NCBI GenBank assembly: GCA_029256665.1
Contig: JAQSXN010000103.1
Coordinates: 1 to 9,322 of the forward strand
Direction: 5' to 3'
DNA: 9,322 bases
Source: Paenibacillus sp.
Lineage (GTDB): Bacteria; Bacillota; Bacilli; Paenibacillales; Paenibacillaceae
Positions 1 to 6,745 of this stretch are shown piece after piece. The notes under the pieces are model-generated. The model was not told the origin of the DNA. It made no database searches and worked only from the letters and a program-made list of their open reading frames with translations. The position numbers were made by a program, and so were the translations under genes. Position 1 is the first letter of the stretch, and the number at the start of each line of letters is the position of its first letter.

Positions 1-579
1 GAGCAGCAGAAGGCGAAGTCGAACCTACGGGATTCCGTCATAACGGGCGAAGGCTCCATCGGAGGATTTCCGGTCGTCGTCGCCGTCATGAGCTTCGACT
101 TCTTTACGGGAAGCATGGGTTCCGTGGCGGGCGAGAAAATAACGAGGGCGATCGAAGCGGCGCACGAGAAGCGAGTGCCGATCATTATTTTCTCTACTTC
201 CAGCGGCGCGCGCATGCAGGAGAGCATTCTGAGCCTGATGCAGATGGCCAAGACGAGCGCGGCGTTATCGAAGTTCCAGGGCGACGGCGGCTTGTATATT
301 TCCGTCTTCACCGATCCGACGACAGGCGGCGTATCCGCCAGCTTCGCGAGCCTTGGCGATTACAATTTGGCCGAGCCCGGAGCGCTCATCGGATTCGCGG
401 GACGAATCGTAATTGAACAGACGATCCGCCAGAAGCTGCCCGACAACTTCCAGACCGCGGAATTCAACTTGCAGCATGGTCAATTGGACAAGGTCGTTCA
501 CCGCAAGGACATGAAACAAACGTTAACGCAATTGCTGGATATGCATAGCGTGAAGGAGGGGTCGTTCGATGGCGAATGA
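1..579 (+). CDS. accD: Acetyl-CoA carboxylase carboxyltransferase subunit beta, 5'-truncated by window edge
   Basis: Beta subunit of the carboxyltransferase component of acetyl-CoA carboxylase; with AccA it moves the carboxyl group from carboxybiotin to acetyl-CoA, giving malonyl-CoA for fatty-acid synthesis in the cytosol. The frame is open from base 1, so the internal ATG at 88 is not the start. 192 residues are visible; the family is about 290, so roughly the first 100, including the usual four-cysteine zinc finger, lie outside. Family signatures seen are [10 protein letters not shown], the glycine-rich [12 protein letters not shown] and [17 protein letters not shown], ending in the typical [16 protein letters not shown] segment. 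The stop (577-579) overlaps accA by 11 bp, and the accA ribosome binding site lies inside this gene, so the two are expected to be translationally coupled. Identification is secure; only the N-terminus is unseen. Confidence 0.97.
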   Translation, partial: EQQKAKSNLRDSVITGEGSIGGFPVVVAVMSFDFFTGSMGSVAGEKITRAIEAAHEKRVPIIIFSTSSGARMQESILSLMQMAKTSAALSKFQGDGGLYISVFTDPTTGGVSASFASLGDYNLAEPGALIGFAGRIVIEQTIRQKLPDNFQTAEFNLQHGQLDKVVHRKDMKQTLTQLLDMHSVKEGSFDGE

Positions 580-1624
580 GCTGCCTTTCGAGAAGCCGGT
601 CGTAGAGCTTCGCCAGAAGATCAAGGAACTCAAGAGCCTGAGCGTGGACAAGGGCATCGACTTTACGGAGGAGATTCTCCGGCTGGAGGAGCGAAGCAAG
701 CAACTCGAAGAAGAGCTGTACAGCGAGCTGTCTCCGGCGCAAAAGATGCATTTGGCGCGCCATCACGGACGTCCGACGTCGCTTGATTTCATCGGCGCCA
801 TCTTCACCGATTTCATGGAGCTGCACGGCGACCGCCTATTCGCGGACGATCTGGCGATCGTGGGCGGCCTTGCCAAGCTGAACGGCTTGCCGGTAACGGT
901 GATCGGCCATCAGAGAGGCAAGGATACCCGCGACAACATCGCGCGTTTCTTCGGCAGCCCCCATCCGGAAGGCTTCCGCAAAGCGCTAAGGCTGATGCAG
1001 CAAGCCAACAAGTTCGGTCGCCCGATCATAACCTTCATCGATACCAAGGGCGCTTATCCCGGCAACACGGCCGAGGAGCGCGGCCAGTCCGAGGCGATTG
1101 CCCGCAATCTCCGGGAGATGGCCGGCTTTGGCGTTCCGATCCTATGCGTGGTCATCGGCGAAGGCGGCAGCGGCGGCGCGCTCGCGCTTGGCGTCGGCAA
1201 CCGCGTGCTGATGCTGGAGAACGCGATTTATTCCGCGATTTCCCCTAACGGCGCGGCATCCATTCTGTGGAAGGATGCTTCCAAAGCCGACCAAGCCGCG
1301 GAAGCCATGAAGATAACCGCCAAGGATTTGCTGGAATTCGGCATCATCGAAGGCATTATCGAAGAGCCGCAAGGCGGAGCGCATCGAGATTTGGAGTGCC
1401 AGTCCGCCGCGATCAAGCGCGAGCTGACGGTTCATCTAAAGGAATTGCTGGGCATGACTTCGCAAGAGCTTATCGAGGACAGGTACAACAAGTTCCGCAA
1501 GATCGGCTACTTCCAGATGGGAGAGCCTCGGAAGTCGGAGAATACCGACGGCGGCGAGTCTTCGGAAGCACCGTCCGCGGCGTCTTCCGAGCAGGACCAG
1601 GAAGCGGCTCCAACAGTCAATTAG
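569..1624 (+). CDS. accA: Acetyl-CoA carboxylase carboxyltransferase subunit alpha
   Basis: Alpha subunit of the carboxyltransferase; it forms the alpha2beta2 enzyme with AccD and makes malonyl-CoA. The ATG at 569 follows AGGAGGGG (554-561) by about 7 bases, and the N-terminus ([18 protein letters not shown]) matches the family's start. An N-terminal helical, charged segment (about residues 1-60) precedes the crotonase-like carboxyltransferase core. Seen in the core are [46 protein letters not shown], the oxyanion-hole glycines [13 protein letters not shown] (from residue 199) and [15 protein letters not shown]. At 351 residues it exceeds the B. subtilis protein (about 325) because of a tail of roughly 30 Ser/Glu/Ala-rich acidic residues after GYFQMGEP. 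That tail looks disordered and its role is unknown. Co-transcribed with accD. Confidence 0.98.
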   Translation: MANELPFEKPVVELRQKIKELKSLSVDKGIDFTEEILRLEERSKQLEEELYSELSPAQKMHLARHHGRPTSLDFIGAIFTDFMELHGDRLFADDLAIVGGLAKLNGLPVTVIGHQRGKDTRDNIARFFGSPHPEGFRKALRLMQQANKFGRPIITFIDTKGAYPGNTAEERGQSEAIARNLREMAGFGVPILCVVIGEGGSGGALALGVGNRVLMLENAIYSAISPNGAASILWKDASKADQAAEAMKITAKDLLEFGIIEGIIEEPQGGAHRDLECQSAAIKRELTVHLKELLGMTSQELIEDRYNKFRKIGYFQMGEPRKSENTDGGESSEAPSAASSEQDQEAAPTVN

Positions 1625-1731
1625 TCAAGCCAGTTTCGTTACAACCGCCCGCGACAAGGACAAGCCTAGGCCGGGCGTGCATGTATATTTCAAACAATGA
1701 CATTTCAGGCACTAAACGGAGGAACTTAACA

Positions 1732-3486
1732 ATGCGCAAAACAAAGATCGTTTGTACAATCGGACCTTCCAGCGAATCGCTGGAAAACACAAAGAAACTG
1801 ATTCAGGCGGGCATGAACGTCGGCCGTCTCAACTTCTCCCACGGAGACTTCGAGGAGCATGGCAACCGCATCATCAACATTCGCAAGGCCAATGCCGAGC
1901 TCGGCACGTCCGTTGCGATCCTGCTCGACACCAAAGGACCGGAAATTCGCCTCGGCAAGCTGAAAGAAGAGCCGATCGAACTGGTAGCAGGGGATGCCAT
2001 CACGCTGACAACCGAGGAGATTTTGGGTGATCGCACTCGCATTCCGGTTACGTACGGCAATCTTCCCAACGATATTACGATTGGTTCCACCGTACTCATC
2101 GACGACGGCCTGATCGGCCTGTCGGTAGAATCCGTTGAAGGCACGGAGATTCATTGCCGCATCGTCAACAGCGGTCCGATCAAGAGCAAGAAAGGCGTCA
2201 ACGTGCCTGGCGTCAAAATTTCGCTTCCAGGCATTACGGAGAAGGATGCAAGCGACATCGTGTTCGGCATCGAGCAAGGCATCGATTTTATCGCGGCTTC
2301 GTTCGTCCGCAAAGCGAGCGACGTGCTCGAAATCCGCGAGCTGCTCGAGAGACATAACGCGGGCCACATTCAGATCATCTCCAAAATCGAGAACCAAGAA
2401 GGCGTCGATAACCTGGACGAAATTCTTGAAGTATCCGACGGCCTAATGGTAGCGCGGGGCGATCTCGGCGTGGAAATCCCGGCCGAAGAAGTGCCGCTCG
2501 TGCAGAAAATGATGATCAAGAAGTGCAACCGCGTCGGCAAACCCGTTATTACGGCCACGCAAATGCTGGATTCCATGCAGCGCAACCCTCGTCCGACTCG
2601 CGCGGAAGCGAGCGACGTGGCGAACGCCATCTTCGACGGCACGGACGCGATCATGTTGTCCGGCGAGACGGCTGCGGGCAAATATCCGGTAGAATCCGTA
2701 CAGACGATGTCCCGCATCGCGGAGCGTGCGGAGAGCGCGCTGGAATATCGCGAGATCTTCACGAAACAAGCGAACGCGCAGCAAGTGTCGGTAACGGAAG
2801 CAGTGAGCCAATCCGTCGCGAACTCCGCCCTTGATCTGAACGCGAAAGCGATCGTGACTTCCACGCAAAGCGGCTTCACGGCGCGCATGGTATCCAAGTA
2901 CCGTCCGAAATCGCCGATTATCGCCGTTACGACGGACGAGCGCACGATGCGCCGCCTGGCTCTCGGCTGGGGCGTCATTCCGGTTAAAGGCGCGGACGCG
3001 TCCACGACGGACGAAATGTTCGAAAATGCGGTTAAAGGCGCCATGGGCACGGGCTTGCTCAGCCTTGGCGACACGATCGTCATTACGGCCGGCGTTCCCG
3101 TCGGCCGCGCGGGCACGACGAACTTGATCAAAATTCACCACATCGGCGAGCTGCTGGCTCAAGGCCAAGGCATCGGCAGCCAAACGGTAACGGGAAAGCT
3201 TGTCGTAGCCCGCACGCCTGAAGAAGCCATTTCCAAGATGACGCCCGGCGATATTCTTGTCGCGATCTCCACGGACAAAGAATACATGCCAGCATTCGAG
3301 CAAGCCGGCGCCGTTATAACGGAACAAGGCGGCATTACGAGCCATGCGGCCGTATGCGGTCTGAATCTCAGCATCCCGGTCATCCTTGGCGTCGCCGGCG
3401 CGACGGACAAGCTTGCTGACGGCATGGAAGTGACCGTATATGCAGAGACGGGCGTCGTCTACTCCGGTCAATCCAAGGTCCTGTAA
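1732..3486 (+). CDS. pyk: Pyruvate kinase with C-terminal PEP-utiliser-like domain
   Basis: Converts phosphoenolpyruvate and ADP to pyruvate and ATP, the last step of glycolysis, in the cytosol. The ATG at 1732 follows GGAGG (1718-1722) by 9 bases and gives the canonical start [14 protein letters not shown]. The same frame is open back to 1267 inside accA, but that extension has no homology to the family. Seen are [24 protein letters not shown], the catalytic lysine in ISKIENQEG (K218), [12 protein letters not shown] and the signature [17 protein letters not shown]. Length is 584 residues, matching Bacillus/Geobacillus enzymes. These carry an extra C-terminal domain related to the phosphohistidine domain of PEP-utilising enzymes, seen here as [13 protein letters not shown] (His538). 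In those relatives it affects structure rather than catalysis. The 107-bp gap after accA shows no convincing promoter or terminator, so read-through from accDA is possible. A strong terminator follows. Confidence 0.98.
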   Translation: MRKTKIVCTIGPSSESLENTKKLIQAGMNVGRLNFSHGDFEEHGNRIINIRKANAELGTSVAILLDTKGPEIRLGKLKEEPIELVAGDAITLTTEEILGDRTRIPVTYGNLPNDITIGSTVLIDDGLIGLSVESVEGTEIHCRIVNSGPIKSKKGVNVPGVKISLPGITEKDASDIVFGIEQGIDFIAASFVRKASDVLEIRELLERHNAGHIQIISKIENQEGVDNLDEILEVSDGLMVARGDLGVEIPAEEVPLVQKMMIKKCNRVGKPVITATQMLDSMQRNPRPTRAEASDVANAIFDGTDAIMLSGETAAGKYPVESVQTMSRIAERAESALEYREIFTKQANAQQVSVTEAVSQSVANSALDLNAKAIVTSTQSGFTARMVSKYRPKSPIIAVTTDERTMRRLALGWGVIPVKGADASTTDEMFENAVKGAMGTGLLSLGDTIVITAGVPVGRAGTTNLIKIHHIGELLAQGQGIGSQTVTGKLVVARTPEEAISKMTPGDILVAISTDKEYMPAFEQAGAVITEQGGITSHAAVCGLNLSIPVILGVAGATDKLADGMEVTVYAETGVVYSGQSKVL

Positions 3487-3513
3487 TCCGGCGATAAACA
3501 GCATAACGAAATG

Positions 3514-3547
3514 AAGAAGCGATGGTGAACTCACCGTCGCTTTTTCT
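3514..3547 (+). terminator. Intrinsic terminator after pyk
   Basis: The arms AAGCGATGGTG (3517-3527) and CACCGTCGCTT (3532-3542) pair over 11 bp with one U-G wobble around an AACT tetraloop. They are flanked by AAG on the left and TTTTCT-type sequence on the right, giving a U-rich 3' tail. It begins 28 bp after the pyk stop and is a textbook Rho-independent terminator. It separates accD-accA-pyk from the thioesterase gene. Confidence 0.9.
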
Positions 3548-3596
3548 CCAATTCCGGGCCATTTGCGACTTTATAGATCGGGGAGAGAAACCTGTC

Positions 3597-4076
3597 ATGA
3601 CCACATCTAGCCATGCTTGGAGGTTGCATCCGCTTCGCGTTCGATATCAGGAAACGGATCGGATGAGCGTCGTTTTTCACGGCAATTATGTAACCTGGTT
3701 CGAAATCGGACGTACAGAATGGATACGAAGCGCGGGATACGATTACAAGACGATCGAAGAAAAAGGTCTGCTGCTTCCCGTCGTCGATCTGCAATGCCGA
3801 TACGTGTCGCCCGCCCGGTACGACGATAAGGTCATCGTCTGCACGAGAGTGGAAGACAGCACGGCGCTTCGGGTGACGTTTGTCTCGCAAGTAAGAAGAG
3901 TGGCGACGGACGAGCTATGGCGCGCCGCTGAGGTTCCTTACGGAGAGGAGCTGCCCGGGGAGCTCTTGGCGGAGGGCGGGACCAAACATGTGTGGGTCGG
4001 GCCGGACTGGCAGCCGATCCGCGTAAGCAAGGCGTTGCCCGAGCTGTACGAATGGCTTGCGCCGACTCGAAAATAA
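3597..4076 (+). CDS. Acyl-CoA thioesterase, hotdog fold, YbgC/FadM-like 4HBT family
   Basis: A small thioesterase of the 4-hydroxybenzoyl-CoA thioesterase (4HBT) superfamily, expected to hydrolyse acyl-CoA or a related thioester in the cytosol; the substrate cannot be told from sequence. The 159 residues hold the motif RYQETDRMSVVFHGNYVTW, in which Asp21 and the following H-x-N-Y are the conserved catalytic region, then a beta-rich second half (LQCRYVSPARYDD, ALRVTFVSQV). The C-terminal GGTKHVWVG and ALPELYEWL are typical of YbgC-like proteins. The start at 3597 is chosen over the in-frame ATG at 3522 because GGGGAGAG (3580-3587) lies 9 bases upstream and the 3522 codon is inside the pyk terminator stem. 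One oddity is Ser24, where the family usually has glycine (DxMGVVYH). fxsA follows after 42 bp with no terminator between, so the two probably form an operon. Confidence 0.88.
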   Translation: MTTSSHAWRLHPLRVRYQETDRMSVVFHGNYVTWFEIGRTEWIRSAGYDYKTIEEKGLLLPVVDLQCRYVSPARYDDKVIVCTRVEDSTALRVTFVSQVRRVATDELWRAAEVPYGEELPGELLAEGGTKHVWVGPDWQPIRVSKALPELYEWLAPTRK

Positions 4077-4118
4077 TGGGCGGATGGAGTTCTATTTTTG
4101 GCGAAGGAGTGGAATAGG

Positions 4119-4514
4119 ATGTATAAATGGCTGCTTGCCGTCATTCTGATCTTGCCGATCATCGAGATATGGGCCATTCTGCAGGTTGGAGAATGGCTGG
4201 GAGGCTGGACGACGTTCCTCATCATCGTGGCAATGGGCATTGCCGGCGCGTATTTCGCCCGATTGGAAGGACGTAAAGTATGGCAGGAGGCGCAGCGGCA
4301 GATGGAGACCGGGCAAATGCCCGGCCGTTCGCTGATCGACGGCTTATGCGTGCTGCTTGGCGGATTGCTGCTGCTGTTGCCCGGGTTCTTGTCCGATATA
4401 GCAGGCATCGTTCTGCTTCTTCCCGTCACGCGTCCCATATTCCGGGGGATCGTCCTGCAGTGGCTGGAGAAGCGGATGAGAAACGGCGGCAATTTTACGA
4501 TACGGAGATTCTAA
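4119..4514 (+). CDS. fxsA: FxsA family membrane protein
   Basis: A small integral membrane protein of the FxsA family. In E. coli, FxsA overproduction relieves F-plasmid exclusion of phage T7; its normal function is unknown. The start at 4119 is preceded by AAGGAG (4104-4109) at 9 bases; an in-frame TTG at 4098 would put that Shine-Dalgarno inside the gene and is rejected. The 131 residues begin with a hydrophobic segment (about 4-25) and a second one (about 33-50). The conserved loop ARLEGRKVWQEAQ follows, then GRSLIDGLCVLLGGLLLLLPGFLSDIAG, with the family's D-G and LPGFL.D signature, then a last hydrophobic stretch ending in LLPVTRP. The C-terminus is basic (KRMRNGG, IRRF). A pyk-fxsA neighbourhood is also found in B. 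subtilis (ytzA after pyk). No clear terminator follows, so transcription may run into the ppk region. Confidence 0.93.
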   Translation: MYKWLLAVILILPIIEIWAILQVGEWLGGWTTFLIIVAMGIAGAYFARLEGRKVWQEAQRQMETGQMPGRSLIDGLCVLLGGLLLLLPGFLSDIAGIVLLLPVTRPIFRGIVLQWLEKRMRNGGNFTIRRF

Positions 4515-4540
4515 CGATATCGACTACGGCGGACAAGGCG

Positions 4541-4579
4541 TTAACTGAAATTTTACAAATCGTTAATATGCCAATAATA
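4541..4579 (+). promoter_or_regulatory. Candidate Pho box (PhoP-binding direct repeats) upstream of ppk
   Basis: Four hexamers, TTAACT (4541), TTTACA (4552), TTAATA (4563) and ATAATA (4574), start exactly 11 bp apart with 5-bp spacers. Against the B. subtilis PhoP consensus TT(A/C/T)A(A/C/T)A they match 5, 6, 6 and 5 of 6. Activated Pho promoters in Bacillus carry four such repeats at roughly -60 to -20. Measured from the start site implied by TACAAT at 4589-4594, this array covers about -60 to -22. The region is AT-rich within a GC-rich genome, so chance matches are possible, but the strict phase and placement argue for a real operator. PhoPR is not in the window. Confidence 0.68.
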
Positions 4580-4588
4580 GTCATTCGT

Positions 4589-4594
4589 TACAAT
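4589..4594 (+). promoter_or_regulatory. Candidate -10 element of the ppk promoter
   Basis: TACAAT matches the sigma-A -10 consensus TATAAT at 5 of 6 positions and would place the start site near 4601, about 36 bases before the ppk ATG. No -35-like hexamer is found 16-18 bp upstream; that position is occupied by the TTAACA-like repeats. This is expected for an activator-dependent promoter. Assigned by position and sequence only. Confidence 0.55.
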
Positions 4595-4636
4595 GGGTAC
4601 GACCATGATTAGCAAGAACCCTGTAGGAGGAAGAAG

Positions 4637-6706
4637 ATGACCAAGCAAGTATCGCATTATGTGAACCGGGACTTGAGTTGGATAGAATTTAACCGCAGGG
4701 TGCTGGAGGAAGCGCAGGATACCCGCAACCCCCTCCTGGAACGAGCCAAGTTCCTATCGATCGTATCCAGCAATTTGGACGAATTCATGAGCGTTCGCGT
4801 GGCGGGCATCCAGGATCAGATGAGGGCCGGGCTGACGAAAATGGATTTTACGGGCTATACGCCGGCCGGTCTATGGAAGCGGCTCATTAAACGGACGACC
4901 GCCATGGTCCTCGAGCAATATCGTACTTATCGCGAAATCTTCCGTTCGCTGGGCAAGGAAGGGATCTGCATCCGGGGCATCGACGAATTGAACATAGCCC
5001 AGACCAAGGCGGTATCGGATTATTTTCACGAAATCGTATTTCCCGTTTTGACGCCGATGGCGGTAGACCAAAGCCGCCCTTTCCCGCTCGTGCATTCGAA
5101 GGAGCTGTATTTGGCCGTGCTCTTGCAACGCGACGGAGCGGCTCCGGAGGAAGAGCCCTTATTCGCTATCGTGCAGGTGCCGTCGATTCTATCGAGATTC
5201 GTTCCCGTACCTGGAAGAATTAACAGCAAGAAGCTGGAATTCGTGCTGCTCGAGGAACTCATCGAGCGGTTTATCAATACGCTCTTTAACGGTTACACGC
5301 CTTACTCCGTTAACCCGTTCCGCATTACGCGGAACGCGGATCTGACGCTTAACGAAGAAGGGGCCGAGGATCTGCTGGAAGAGATCGAGAAGGAGCTCCG
5401 CAGACGCCGCTGGGGCATTCCCGTGCGGATGGAAGTGGCCAAGGGGATGCACCCCTACGCGCTCGAGATGCTGCGCGAAGAGCTGGAGATCGAGGATAAC
5501 TTGTTCGAGATCGAAGGCCCGCTCGATCTGAGCTTCCTCATGCGGTTCGCGAACAGCTTGCCCGGCTACGACAATTTGCGGTACGAGAAGCTGGAGCCCG
5601 TCTATCCGAGAGAGTTCGACGCCAGCGATGACATGTTCGAGGTGATCCGCCAGCGCGACGTGCTTATGTACCATCCGTACGAGTCGTTCGAAGCGGTTAA
5701 CGACTTCGTGGAGCAAGCGGCTTACGATCCCGACGTACTCGCGATCAAGATGACGCTGTACCGCGTCAGCGGCCAGTCCGCGCTCGTTCAGGCGCTGGCG
5801 AAGGCGGCTGAGTCCGGCAAACAAGTGACGGTCGTGGTGGAGCTTAAAGCCCGGTTTGACGAGGAGCGCAACATCGCGTGGGCAAGACAGCTGGAGAAGG
5901 CGGGCTGCCATGTCGTGTATGGCCTCGTCGGACTCAAGACGCATGCAAAAATACTGCTGGTCGTGCGCAGGGAGCATGGCACGCTACGCCGTTACGTACA
6001 CGTCGGCACGGGCAACTATAACGACAGCACGGCTACGCTGTATACCGATATCGGCTTGTTCACCTCCCATCCCGTTATCGGAGGCGACGCATCCGCGTTG
6101 TTTAACGAAGTGACCGGCTACTCCTCGCCTTACGAGTGGAAGGCGTTCGGCGTCGCTCCGGCCGACTTGAAGGAGAAGCTGTACCGGCTGATCGAACGCG
6201 AGAAAGCCAACGCGCTTGCCGGCAAGCGCGCCCACATCATCGCCAAGATGAACTCGTTGTCCAACCAGGAGGTTATCGACAAGCTGTACGAGGCTTCCCA
6301 GGCGGGCGTCAAGATCGAGCTTATCGTGCGCGGCGTCTGCTGCTTAAGACCGGGCGTTGCCGGCCGAAGCGAAAATATTAAAGTCATCAGCATCGTGGAC
6401 CGATTCCTGGAGCATTCCAGGGTGATGTATTTCCTGAACGGGGGATCCGAAGAAGTCTATCTGTCGAGCGCCGACTGGATGACGCGCAATTTGACCAAAC
6501 GCATCGAGCTTATGTGCCCGGTATATCAGCCCGAGCTGCGCACGATCTTGATCAAGATGCTCAAGATGAATTTGGAAGACAACGTAAAAGCAAGAGCGTT
6601 GAAACCAACGGGCTTGTACGAAAGCGTTACGGGCAACGATAACGACAAGCCGTTCCGCAGCCAGTTCGAGGCCCGCCGCATCACGCTCTGGAAGGATCAT
6701 GGGTGA
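4637..6706 (+). CDS. ppk: Polyphosphate kinase 1
   Basis: Reversibly transfers the gamma phosphate of ATP to inorganic polyphosphate, making the long-chain phosphate store; usually membrane-associated. At 689 residues it matches E. coli PPK1 (688). AGGAGG (4625-4630) lies 6 bases before the ATG. The N-terminal domain (about 1-110) shows NRDLSWIEFNRRVLEEA and NLDEFMSVRVAGI. A head domain follows, then the two phospholipase-D-like C-terminal domains (about 320-690). Catalytic features visible are His436 in GLKTHAK (the autophosphorylated histidine, His435 in E. coli), His455 in YVHVGTGNYN, and the Arg376 (TLYRVSG) and Arg406 (ELKARFDEERN) positions. The late motifs IVDRFLEHSRV and VYLSSADWMTRN are also present. 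All key residues are present, so the enzyme should be active. A candidate Pho promoter precedes it, and a membrane protein gene follows 39 bp downstream, probably in the same transcript. Confidence 0.98.
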   Translation: MTKQVSHYVNRDLSWIEFNRRVLEEAQDTRNPLLERAKFLSIVSSNLDEFMSVRVAGIQDQMRAGLTKMDFTGYTPAGLWKRLIKRTTAMVLEQYRTYREIFRSLGKEGICIRGIDELNIAQTKAVSDYFHEIVFPVLTPMAVDQSRPFPLVHSKELYLAVLLQRDGAAPEEEPLFAIVQVPSILSRFVPVPGRINSKKLEFVLLEELIERFINTLFNGYTPYSVNPFRITRNADLTLNEEGAEDLLEEIEKELRRRRWGIPVRMEVAKGMHPYALEMLREELEIEDNLFEIEGPLDLSFLMRFANSLPGYDNLRYEKLEPVYPREFDASDDMFEVIRQRDVLMYHPYESFEAVNDFVEQAAYDPDVLAIKMTLYRVSGQSALVQALAKAAESGKQVTVVVELKARFDEERNIAWARQLEKAGCHVVYGLVGLKTHAKILLVVRREHGTLRRYVHVGTGNYNDSTATLYTDIGLFTSHPVIGGDASALFNEVTGYSSPYEWKAFGVAPADLKEKLYRLIEREKANALAGKRAHIIAKMNSLSNQEVIDKLYEASQAGVKIELIVRGVCCLRPGVAGRSENIKVISIVDRFLEHSRVMYFLNGGSEEVYLSSADWMTRNLTKRIELMCPVYQPELRTILIKMLKMNLEDNVKARALKPTGLYESVTGNDNDKPFRSQFEARRITLWKDHG

Positions 6707-6745
6707 TCGGCGCATCGAACCAACGATAGGAGAGGGACATCGCCT

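Noticed and set aside
1664..1671. GCCTAGGC palindrome between accA and pyk.
   Set aside because: Eight bases of perfect palindrome is expected by chance at this scale; no second copy or flanking symmetry suggests an operator.
1682..1690. TGTATATTT upstream of pyk as a promoter -10.
   Set aside because: No matching -35 at 16-18 bp, and the TG is not in the right register for an extended -10; too weak to list as a promoter.
1267..1731. A 739-residue open frame running from inside accA into pyk, suggesting a fusion or long N-terminal extension of pyruvate kinase.
   Set aside because: The 155 upstream codons overlap accA in another frame and resemble no family. The canonical [12 protein letters not shown] start at 1732 has a well-placed GGAGG.
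2443..3534. A 363-codon open frame on the - strand across pyk.
   Set aside because: Its arginine/histidine/alanine-rich translation is the usual antisense shadow of a GC-rich coding region. It lies entirely opposite pyk and its 3' spacer and shows no domain.
3522..3596. A 25-residue N-terminal extension of the thioesterase from the ATG at 3522.
   Set aside because: The codon lies in the pyk terminator stem and has no ribosome binding site. The start at 3597 has GGGGAGAG at 9 bases and gives the usual family N-terminus.
5189..5977. A 262-codon open frame on the - strand across ppk.
   Set aside because: Opposite strand of a fully conserved ppk coding region, low-complexity composition and no recognisable family; a shadow frame.
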